Of a stretch of DNA of 64,000 bases, positions 1-9,671 are shown in pieces. A program made the position numbers and the translations under genes. The stretch covers positions 2,981,001 through 3,045,000 of the forward strand of contig NC_134025.1 of assembly GCF_964204645.1 (NCBI RefSeq), written 5' to 3'. How positions within the stretch are numbered: the stretch's first letter is position 1; the number at the start of each line of letters is the position of its first letter. The notes beneath the pieces were generated by a model. That model was not told the origin of the DNA. It searched no databases and saw only the letters and a program-made list of their open reading frames with translations. The DNA comes from Tubulanus polymorphus (lineage: Eukaryota; Nemertea; Palaeonemertea; Tubulaniformes; Tubulanidae).

Positions 1-3000
1 ATTACCTGGTTCCATTCAAAAGAAAATCTGGGGAGGAGACTAAAGACTCATCTGCCAGATGCTATCAGGGGGTCACAACAGGAGACGAACACAATTAAAT
101 ACAGGGTGAACCACTTTACAAATGGCAAGTTCTGCAACCGGAAACAACGAATAATAAGGAAATGGAAAACGCAAATCACGTTGAAGTACTTGCATCATAT
201 AACTTGTTATCGACGTTATATTGTTTGAACGATATTTTTTACGAACTAAATGATGACTTCTATCGTAACTGATTAATTTGAACTTGTTAAAGGTTTTATT
301 GAGTTGGTTTTAGAGTCCACGATTGAGTTTATAAAGCGTTTAACCATATCACCTCTGACTACATCAGAGTTAACCGATATCCGTCCGAGATTTATTCAAC
401 GTTGCAAATGTTTATTTCTGCAAAACCTCATCGCGTGGTAAGAAGATTATCAAAAACAAAGTATCACTCAAAGCATGTTACTGAATATATGTATATATTT
501 GTATACAAGTATTAAATCAATAATACTGATGACCAAAATACATATTCTCATTCAATGCGTCCCTGTCCCAACCTGGTCAAATAAATCCCGGAGAAATGAC
601 TCGAGAATAGAAAAATGATCACTGCCGATATTCAGGCTGATCTCGAGTTGTCTTTAGATAGAAAAAAGAACCGAGATAAAAAGAAATACCGCCATCATCA
701 TTTCATTGTGAATATATGATATAAACGGGCATAAAATATACGATAGCCATTGTATGAATATAGATAAGGCGACATAAATTAGGATTATTTTTGCTCTGGC
801 GTGACTGGGATGCGTGCGGCTTCGGATTATAGGAAACGTTTGTTTTTGGAAGAGGGATGTTCTCTATAGTGAGTGAGTTCATACTGAATTTTGAAATTTT
901 GTTTCGTGAGAAATGCGAATATCGTTAGTCTCCATAGACAGTTCCCCCCAATCACAGCTGAGATCGAGAGCCGGTTTCATTCTTGTTTCTATAGGTCGGT
1001 GTCGTCTTGGTGGAGAAAGTGAAATTCACGGGTCACTGATTCCAAAAGTAGTATCTTATCATTAAAAGCGATAACACCGTATTATTATCAGCCAATTACG
1101 TCGACAAAGGCAGTTTATATTGGCCAATAAAATTCTGGCACTTCGGTAAAAGATGCTTTAATAGTATCGCGTAAATAATAGTCAGTTCTGCTCAACCGAT
1201 GATTATAGTTTTTTTTTTGTCGATTATTACCAGAATACCAGAAGTGGAAGCAAAGATTGTTATATCACAGCATTCATGATGAAAGGCCAGTATTGATAAT
1301 GTACTCTATACATAAACAAATGGTAATTTGAATATCGAGAAATTGTTGCTGAATTAAAATCGGCGTTATTGAAGAAGAGTTATAGAATTTGCATGCTGTT
1401 TAATCTCAGACCAATGTCTAGAATGAATGTATGTTAAAAACCATAGGGAGCATTTCTACGGAAATACATCACGCAAATTATTTACAACTAACGCATTGAT
1501 CTTCCTATTGTCACTTTAATGGGTTATTAGTGACGAGTACATGTGAATGTGTGCATTCGTCAGCTTTAAGATGATGTCAGTCGATTATCCCACACTACCT
1601 TCACTCAAAAACTTGTTTCAACTAAATCCAACCGTATTTACAGCGAACACAATTAGCTTCGACTTGAAACCTAAAACGCAGCCCCCACAACACGAAATAA
1701 AGAACAAAAGGACCTCAACAACCTCGGATTACAGTTGGACCTCGTAGTTATAACGACATCGGATTTAACGATTGATTTTATTACAAAAATCACAAATAGG
1801 ACAATTTCAATTATCTAACGAACATTTTTTCCTGTCCTTCTGAAGTTCATTGTATTGAGGTTCCACTGTAACACAAAAAACGGAGTCAGTTTTTTTTTTA
1901 CAGTATTACATAAAAGCCAACATTAACATCATTAGTTTATTAGCATTTGATGTTCTGCTGGTTATAAAAAGGATCAACATAGAAGATAAAACGAGTGAAC
2001 GTTTCCATGAGCCCTACTGCATTGTCTCCTTGAGTTTGAGGAAATGAATGAACTAGTGAAAGTTTCCGATCATATGGTATCATTATATTTTTACCGGCAT
2101 CGCCGTCTTTAACTGGAAGGTAATTACTGAGCTACAACGCCATATTGTTGTTTAATGGCCAATGATCATCCATCATCAGTGATGGCAAATCAGACTCGAT
2201 TCATCAACAAACAATACATAAGGGAAATGGGCGAACAAACAATGTTGTAGAAATACACAACGCATTAATTAAGGGAAAATGTCTTCCGAGACAGTCCGGA
2301 TTTGTCAAGATAGTTCTGACCAGTCGTGAGATAATGATGCCTAATTTGAACAGTCCCGTATCCGTTCCACGCGCGGGAATGGGGCCGGCGGGCTACTACG
2401 GCGTATCTCTAAACCCTGAAAATGATTTCTAGTTTAGATTTTTAACGTTTCTCTATCGGAACGATTTTCTCGTTTGAAAAGCTGGCAGCTGGGGTCGTTA
2501 AGGAAATCTGTCATAACCAATCAACACAGCAGGGACCCACGGGACCAGTAATCTTGTAATTAAATTCAATCGAAAACCAACATGAAATTATGAAACATAT
2601 GACCCACAAACGAAAGCAATCTGATGGGTGTATAATGCACAAAAAATGAGTAATAGTTGTGATTAGACCAATTCTTCACGGCGTATACACATGACCGGTT
2701 TAAACACACCACATCGGACCAGAACTATTCATTTTTGCATTCTAATCAAATTAATGTAGAAGAGAATTAAAATCATTCTCGGCAATAATGAGGCAAATAC
2801 ATCAATTTGAGCGGCTGTCGTCGCATCCTCATGGGAACGTTCGTCTGATTATTCTTCCAAACGTTCGATCTCTCAGAATCCCAAACTGATCATTAACCAG
2901 TAGAGAACGAATCTATTTCATAAACCGGCCTCTCACACATAGTTCAACTAGTCATTATTCAACATAGATTGTGTGCGTATAAATAATTCAAGCTATTTTA

Positions 3001-4342
3001 GATATTGTTAAATTGTATGTGTCTTTTTCGTGAGTACAATTGTTGTACATGGTTTCGATATAATGACAAAATTATGCAACTTGTACGTCTTTTAAAAAAA
3101 CCCTTTTAGTTAACAGACACATTGCGAAATAAAATGAAAAAATTCCTCTTGATTATGTTTTACGTTAAAGCAATACAGAAGTAGACTTCCTATTAATAAG
3201 GATCAGAATAAAAGCATTATTTTTAACTTTTAAGTCTACGAAATGCGTCTACATTACGAGGTGACCAGTATGATATAAATATAAAGATACATCGAGATAG
3301 AGAATAGTGAATAGAAACCGAACATATTGACACCAAGTTGTAACACATAACTGAGAAACCAGATAACACTAAACTCCCCAGATGGAATGATATTAGCAAT
3401 GCTAATAACGTGAGGTGTCACATTGCTGACTTTTGACCTGATGATTCAGTTTATGGGGACTAAATACCACTTTATAGTTTACTGCCTACTCCCATAACAC
3501 CGAACTATAATGAATTAGAACAACAAAGGATTGAATATCTAAAATCGGATAGAGAATTCCTAATTTTCCGAATATATCAAACAATTGATATTCGAACATA
3601 TCACGTTTGATATAGAATTGATAGCTTTGATGGTTTGTTTTTGAAAGTTTATTTGTTTTATGGGCAACAACATAAAAATTCTAACGAAGACATATTTTTC
3701 CGCCGAGGTGTCCAAGTTCGAGCGTTTAAACCTGATGGCGACGTGTGTATAGAAAATACGTTTACGAATTAGAGATGAACCGTATGCGCCATCTATCGGA
3801 ATACGCAATACACATGTCTCTTACTAAATTGCTACATGAACTTAAAAAAACGTTTCTTTCATTTTCACTAAGAGCGCTCTGTGATGTACACATCTATGTC
3901 TAAGAAATAGATAGATATTGTTTTACAACTGTCATTTCATCAGGAGATGAATCTATAAGAAAGATACAGAGCACTCCACAAATAACTGAAGACCACGATT
4001 TTTCAATTAAACTCTGAATGATTTTCAATCAAACACGAATGGGTCGTTATTTTATTGACACAGTTACATAAAGAATTAAAAAAAACAATATCTACATCTA
4101 TCTATAAGCATAAAGCACGCGTGTTAGTTAATGCAGCGGCTAACATGCATTCTAGTAGGAAGAGAAAGGATTCCAACCTTGAGCCATGATTTCTACCATC
4201 CGTAAACAGCTTTAACAACTTCCGCTATAAAAAAAATATCAGTTAAACAGACACTAGAATCAATCATAACAAAACAGGAAATAATCTTCTTATTAAATAG
4301 ATGATTTCATACCAGCATATTTTATATAATACCTGAGATAAG
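1..4342. other. Left intergenic region, no supported gene
   Basis: This stretch is AT-rich and broken by stops in all frames; the few short open frames in it (the longest is 82 codons at 3560-3808) are what chance gives at this base composition. The only hint of coding is at the extreme edge: on the minus strand 51 down to 6 an AG/GT-bounded segment has one open frame (2+14 codons+2). That is far too short to call and would need the sequence to the left. No RNA gene, tandem array or mobile element was recognised. Confidence 0.5.
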
Positions 4343-7113
4343 CTAGTCATCGTCGATAGATGTATCTGATAATGTGCTCAAAGTGTGCATGTTTACATGT
4401 GATGTCGGAAATAATCCCTTTATACCATCACATATTCCCTGAAAACCATACAATATTCATTACATTATCAGTATCACCAACAACTTTCATATTGAAATGA
4501 TCTTGTAGTTCATTACCTGCATCATTCCAGGTATCTTAGTCGATCGTAGATTAGTGATAAGTTGCCCTCTATTCAATTCGAGTTGGTCTTCAGCTACCGG
4601 ATTATAATCAGTATGAATAACAGCGTAACCAAATATTACGTGTTCATTCGGCACTGATTTATCATAACCTGAAACGTAAATGGAAATTATCGTAATATCT
4701 ACGATAGGCCTGCAGAAGCCAACCTATCGAAAGTGTTATCAGTAACGAATTTTTTCATACACATTTCATTGAAATATGAAAGACGATTTTCAAATCTCAT
4801 ATCAGTAATCAAGGGCAAGCCTATGGTAAAACAAATAAATCGAAATTTGAGTGCAAAATAGTCTCTCACAACCGGGAATTCAGGAACTTCTTTGTTCATC
4901 TAATGCGAAAGACGAGTATAGATTGAAGGGAGCCTAGATTCGACAGAGGAATATCTGTATTCACAAGAATTCATCAGAAATTACCAGTCTTAGAAGAATG
5001 ATGTCCATTATTATTGTTGATACCTAATGATTCAGCTAGATTATTCAATGATTTCCTATATTGAGTTCTCATTCGATTGTTTGAAAGATACGTTTCGTAA
5101 CACGTCACTACAACCAATATAACGAACATTGTCACTGATGCTCCAATAAGAGTTAAAACCTGAAGATTTGTCAAGGATCTCGGGTTATACATTATTCATT
5201 ATAACATTTTCATACATTTTATTCAAATTCTTAAGGATACAATATCTACTCTGATATCCCATTTGAAACCAGCTAGATAGACAATGAGCTCTTCCTGCTT
5301 GTTACATAGCTCCATATCCTTCTCAATTTCAACATTCCACGCATCTATAAAACCGTTTGTCCAGCCAGTGCTGCAGATACATCTTCCCTGATACAAGTTT
5401 CCGTGAAGACATCGGAAACTGGACTAGAAAAACAAGGAAGATTATTACAATAATGTTCATGTACGAATTGAAATAAGGATGAATGAATGGATGATTTACC
5501 CCTGGAACATACTGCTGGAAAAGCGAATGAGACGCTGTCGATTGAAAAGCAGTAACATCTTCTTCAGTTAGAATTGAATATAGTTTTTTACATTCATTCC
5601 TCAAACGATCATAAGCCTAAGACAATAACAAATAGATATATGATAGATATATGAACGATAGCTATTCTTTATTTTGATTGATTTACCATAGTTGGTAATT
5701 CGTGTGTATGGATTGTGTCGTTGTCGCATGTTGGAACCGGTTCACATCGACGAGTTAAATGATTGAAATGGTTTCTGTGTCCGAGGTATTTCAATACACA
5801 GTCTACCGGAATACAACCTCGAAAACGATCTTCATCAAAACCACCGCATTTAATCGGTACTGTGCCTAACACAAAATCTGAAAAATCGCCAAGAAAGTGT
5901 TACCTAAAAAATGATCGAAACTACATTCGTACGGTTCAATTTCTCGCTGGCCATCTCCCTCTTTGGTACAGTCTGTCAACGTATGAATATCATGGAAACC
6001 GTTATCGGTGTATATCATATATTGCTTGTACATATATCGAAAAATAAAATTCTTTCTTCAGTTAAGAACATATAAATACAAGTACCTCGAATTATTGGTG
6101 GAATCCAGTTACAATACAAGGGAGCAGAACTAACTGTAGAGTCAAATGGAATAGAATGTTCAAATCCTAATTGTGTATCGTTGTTGATATCAACTTCAAT
6201 GTTACATTGACCAACTCTATCAGTTACATACTGAAAATCAGAGGTTAAATTTGAGTTGATGATCATTATGTGGAATTTAACTAAACAGCTTAAATTCGTA
6301 CCACATTTGAGAACACTAATGAAAATCTAAATTTCTCTTTAGGAAGCAACGTTTTCTGTGGTCCATTTCTTATTTTCATCGACTGAAAAATACAGATAAG
6401 ATAATGCACTAGTTCTGTCAGGGACAAGTGCTAAAACAAAGAAACAGATGATAGATTGTGTATACCTCACAATCCAAGATAGATGCAGCTTTATCCAGAA
6501 CCAAACAACATTGTCGCATATGCACATCGATTGTGATATTGAATGCCGCTTCATTTCTTATGTTCAAATCTAAAATCAAAGCAAACGAATTTAGGGGGAA
6601 AAGAATCAAACAATCTGAAGTATTGGTATTGCTATGTGACTTACAGAATATCAAACCAACAGCATTGAGTTTCAACTTTTCGACTCCCGAATCCTGTAAA
6701 TCAAATGACAATATCTCGTGGATTATGGATTGAAATTAAATCAAAAATATTCAACTTAGGCTAAACAAAAATGATACCTTGTTTCTCCGCAGCGGCCGGG
6801 TCATTTTTGTAAAATATCATAAAATTTATAAACAGTTCATTTCTATAGCGGCCGGGTCTGTTATGGTAAAATTGATCACGATTTTAAAAAAAGTAATGTA
6901 TAGGGTAGATAGGCGGCCGGCCGGGTCAACATTTAAGCTCAGCAGAGCGGAGAAACAAGGTATCAATTTTTTTTAGCCTTAAATATCGTATTTCTTACTA
7001 ACCAAAACATAAACTGGTTTCTGTATTGTAGTAGGGAGTACTACAGGAATTACAGGCAAGATGAATAATACAGACACAAAAACAATCAATGACATTTGTA
7101 AATCAGAGATCAT
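4343..7113 (-). CDS. Type I membrane protein: Cys-rich ectodomain, EGF-like motif, TM helix, cytoplasmic SH3
   Basis: Twelve minus-strand exons join in phase: 7113-7003, 6693-6645, 6569-6466, 6382-6302, 6230-6086, 5972-5904 or 5925, 5877-5687, 5616-5500, 5423-5250, 5159-4985, 4668-4517 and 4438-4343, giving about 465-490 residues. Exon 1 starts with a hydrophobic signal peptide. The ectodomain is Cys-rich. Near residue 292 is an EGF-like stretch (CLHGNLYQGRCICSTGWT), followed at about 350-370 by a membrane helix (VLTLIGASVTMFVILVVV). After a short basic linker the last two exons encode an SH3 domain (AVIHTDYNPVAEDQLELNRG, then GLFPTSHV) and an acidic end. SH3 domains bind proline-rich ligands, so a signalling or scaffold receptor is inferred; I recognise no family with this order. 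Exon 6 is doubtful: the full form leaves a 26-bp intron, the shorter donor leaves 47 bp, and skipping it also keeps phase. An alternative exon 4 acceptor was rejected because it leaves a 35-bp intron. Confidence 0.8.
6759..6978. mobile_element. Harbinger/Tourist-like MITE with TTA target duplication
   Basis: A 220-bp element with imperfect terminal inverted repeats of about 35 bp; each end starts GGCTAAA and includes the shared core GATACCTTGTTTCTCCGC. It is flanked by TTA on both sides (6756-6758 and 6979-6981), the TWA-type 3-bp target duplication typical of the PIF/Harbinger class. Inside, a GC-rich GCGGCCGGGTC unit occurs at 6792, 6848 and, extended, at 6912-6927, in contrast to the AT-rich surroundings. 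No transposase is encoded, so it would be non-autonomous. It lies in intron 1 of the EGF-TM-SH3 gene; removing it and one duplication leaves an 86-bp intron, matching the 70-110 bp of most introns in that gene. Confidence 0.75.
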
Positions 7114-7737
7114 AATTCTTCAATATCTCTGGAAATGAAAATTATATGAATAGTTAATTTAGGTTCGACTGATTTAAAAGTCTCAAAATTTAAGTCAGTA
7201 ATAAAGGAAACAACCAGTCGTTTTATTTGTAGGTCTAGTCAGGTACTTAAAAAGTCAATCTTTTCTTTTTGGCTGATTTTTTGTCCTGAATCAACGAATG
7301 TAAGATTTCGCAGGCAAAAAAGTGGTTCAGTGAGTGGTTCTGGTCATTGAAGCAAACGGTATCTCTCTTCAGTCAGCCGTGCTAAGTCAGGTGGTATATC
7401 GACGTGTATGACTGACTGCCCAACCAATGCAAAGCGAAGTCGATCGAAAGAGAGGCCCGCCCCGGCAAAGGAAGCCTAAATTTAAAAACTCGGAAAAAAA
7501 ATACAATTTTCATTTTCAAGAAAGACGTCGACCATTTTGAATGCCTCGATAACTTGGTGGGGTGCTGAGCTGATGATACCGGGATTGAAGGTTCGAGATC
7601 AATTTACCAACCCCAATTTTGCGGAATATAGAATACTACGAGCTAAATAATGATTCTTTTTTGTCAAAATTTTCATGAATTTAAACCTGGCGCGCGCATG
7701 TACCACATGGCCTTGAAGATTTGACACTCAGTTGTCA

Positions 7738-7757
7738 AGTGGCGCCATCTAGTAAGA
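7738..7757 (-). promoter_or_regulatory. CTCF-like site
   Basis: Read on the minus strand the sequence is ACTAGATGGCGCCACTT, close to the core of the animal CTCF consensus (CCAxxAGxTGGCxCCxxx style). It sits between the two divergent genes, where an insulator would make sense. Only the match is seen; binding is inferred. Confidence 0.35.
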
Positions 7758-7911
7758 ATTTATAGTATATATTTAGGTTAAATATTGCGGCGCCATGAAT
7801 TAATAAACGCCAAATTTAGTTCATTTGTGACAATCAAATGTTTTAGTGCTTTATTGGTCATTCTCGTTTTATGATAGACCCTAAAAAAGCGCAAGTGGTT
7901 TTAAAATATTG

Positions 7912-8025
7912 ATTGCGCAATACACATCGTGAACCACGTGGTGTTGTTTACGAGGTAATGTGGTGGCGCTATTGGTTGGCTAGTTGAACAGGTGATTGGC
8001 ATTCCCAGGCACTAGCCCCGCCTCC
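7912..8025 (+). promoter_or_regulatory. HECA proximal promoter: C/EBP, E-box, CCAAT and GC-box sites
   Basis: Within 114 bp upstream of the HECA start there is a perfect palindromic C/EBP site ATTGCGCAAT (7912-7921), a palindromic E-box CCACGTGG (7934-7941), two inverted CCAAT boxes ATTGG (7971-7975 and 7995-7999) and a GC-box CCCCGCCTCC (8016-8025). No convincing TATA box lies between them and the start codon at 8169. This order is typical of a broadly expressed polymerase II promoter. The sites are seen; their use is inferred. Confidence 0.55.
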
Positions 8026-8168
8026 GTGTTATTGCAAAACAAGATAAATGCTGACATCGAGCCAAGTACTTTTGCAGTCTGTAGACTTGAACGCGTCTTT
8101 ACACTTGTGCTGAGAAGGCTTTTACCGTCAAAGAGTTACTGCGGTGATTTATAAGTTAGTGTGCAACC

Positions 8169-9671
8169 ATGCCGAGACATCGTCACAACAGTTCCAAGCA
8201 TCAAAACCACGTAAACCATGGTAAAAACAAGGTGGGCAACAACAACAACCACGTGAATAATGGCAATGGCGTTGTAGGTGAACATGTCGCTGCTCGTCAA
8301 CAACAAGATGATGTAGATCAGCAGCAACAGCAGCAGCAGCAGCAGCATGATGTTGAGAATAGAGATCCACGTTTGAATGGTCACGTCGAACTGGTCGAAT
8401 GTTGCGCTCCGCCGCATTGCGACCTGCAGGAACATATCAATGTTAACGAACCAGAAGATGCTGTCCGTATAGTGTGTAACAATGACAAGTGTACAGTAGG
8501 TCGTTGGATGCACCGTGCTTGTTTCGAAGAATGGGAACAATCAGTTCTGGCTTACCTTCGTTCGTGTGGTCGAGCTCGAAGTTGGAGCGAGAAGCAACGA
8601 CTGCAAAATCTGTGGACCAAAAAAGGCTACGACCTCGCGTACAAGGCGTGCGATTGTAAGTGCGGTCGCGGTCACCTTCGTAAAGATTTGGACTACATTC
8701 CACCGACTCCGACCCAGTTGGCGGCCGCCGGAAACGACAAGGGTAAGAAACGTAACAAGAAACGTAACGAAAAACCGATGCCGGTGATGAGTAACAACCC
8801 GCGTCACTCGTCAAACCCTCAGATCGTACCGATACAGAGAGACCGGTCAAACTCAAACCCGCATCAACACAACGAATACCAGCGAGTTCGTCATTTGAGC
8901 TTAACCAGTACCGGTTCGAGTCCGCCGAGTTCGGCCAGCGAATCCGGCTCGAAATCTCCGGAAGACACGACTCCTCCGAGTACGCCGTGTACTCCGATCG
9001 TCGGAGTCAAAGCTAAATTCGACTTCTTCAACGACGTAACGCAGGCGATGACCGGTAACATATTCAAGAAACGCAAAGATTTCTCGTCGTTCGGCATCTT
9101 ACCGAGACAGAAACGCAACCCGTACCACATCAAGATGGAAGATGATGGACCTCACGGCAACGACGATACCAGGTGTTTCATCCTGTCGCATTTGAGCACC
9201 TATAAAGCGACGTCGGTCGGTTGCGTCCTCTGCAAACACAAGATGAACGTCTACGACAAGTATCCGCTAATCGACGGCACGTTTTTCCTGTCGCCGGTCG
9301 CCTATACAGATTCAGCCTACGCTATCATGTCCGACGGAAAACTGCAGTTTTTACAGGCAGCATGTATGCAGTGTTTAGAAGGTGGGATGGCGGTGTTCTG
9401 CAACCAGTGCAAACGTCGTTGGGACGGCAGTACCCTGATCCTCGGTACGATGTACTCGTACGACATATTTGCAGCGACTCCGTGTTGCCAAAAGCGTCTT
9501 TCATGTAAGAGCTGTAATAATATGATACTAGGACCGCTAGGCGGGTACCAGTATTATAGCGAATATAGCCACGTTATACAATGTCCTTCCTGTAAAGTCG
9601 AGGATTATCATTTCGTCAAGCCGTTAATCGAGCAGTTCTTCATTCATCCGACTGCATCTATATGCAAATGA
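8169..9671 (+). CDS. HECA: Headcase family protein (HECA homologue)
   Basis: A single uninterrupted 500-codon frame, close in length to the vertebrate protein (about 540 residues). Residues 1-60 are low complexity (His/Asn rich, then nine Gln). Residues 78-180 form the Cys/His-rich headcase N-terminal domain, with CCAPPHCDL and CDCKCGRGHL motifs and conserved Trp (GRWMHRACFEEWE). Residues 185-275 are basic, then Ser/Pro rich and probably disordered. Residues 290-500 form the second headcase domain with many paired Cys (CVLCKHKMNVYDKYP, CNQCKRRWDGS, CCQKRLSCKSC). Known members are cytoplasmic regulators of imaginal and branching cell fate in Drosophila and are linked to growth control (partner UNK). 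The start is the first ATG, with stops upstream. The absence of introns is notable. The stop is TGA, followed in frame by TAG seven codons later, so the stop readthrough described for Drosophila headcase would add almost nothing here. Confidence 0.95.
   Translation: MPRHRHNSSKHQNHVNHGKNKVGNNNNHVNNGNGVVGEHVAARQQQDDVDQQQQQQQQQHDVENRDPRLNGHVELVECCAPPHCDLQEHINVNEPEDAVRIVCNNDKCTVGRWMHRACFEEWEQSVLAYLRSCGRARSWSEKQRLQNLWTKKGYDLAYKACDCKCGRGHLRKDLDYIPPTPTQLAAAGNDKGKKRNKKRNEKPMPVMSNNPRHSSNPQIVPIQRDRSNSNPHQHNEYQRVRHLSLTSTGSSPPSSASESGSKSPEDTTPPSTPCTPIVGVKAKFDFFNDVTQAMTGNIFKKRKDFSSFGILPRQKRNPYHIKMEDDGPHGNDDTRCFILSHLSTYKATSVGCVLCKHKMNVYDKYPLIDGTFFLSPVAYTDSAYAIMSDGKLQFLQAACMQCLEGGMAVFCNQCKRRWDGSTLILGTMYSYDIFAATPCCQKRLSCKSCNNMILGPLGGYQYYSEYSHVIQCPSCKVEDYHFVKPLIEQFFIHPTASICK
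8319..8345 (+). repeat. CAG/CAA repeat coding polyglutamine
   Basis: Nine glutamine codons, CAG interrupted once by CAA, at residues 51-59 of the HECA homologue. Such tracts are usually length-variable within a species. Confidence 0.9.

Noticed and set aside
4699-4899. 66-codon minus-strand frame between the TM and SH3 exons
   Set aside because: The available acceptor gives the wrong phase and an early stop; skipping it joins the flanking exons perfectly.
6383-6430. Upstream acceptor for exon 4 of the SH3 receptor
   Set aside because: It leaves a 35-bp intron; the acceptor at 6383, with a long pyrimidine tract, gives 83 bp like the other introns.
8136-8540. 134-codon minus-strand frame opposite HECA
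   Set aside because: Lies across the CAG/His-Asn coding stretch of HECA; a shadow created by the repeat and codon bias.
8443-8856. 137-codon minus-strand frame opposite HECA
   Set aside because: Shadow of the GC-rich HECA coding sequence, with no splice or family support.
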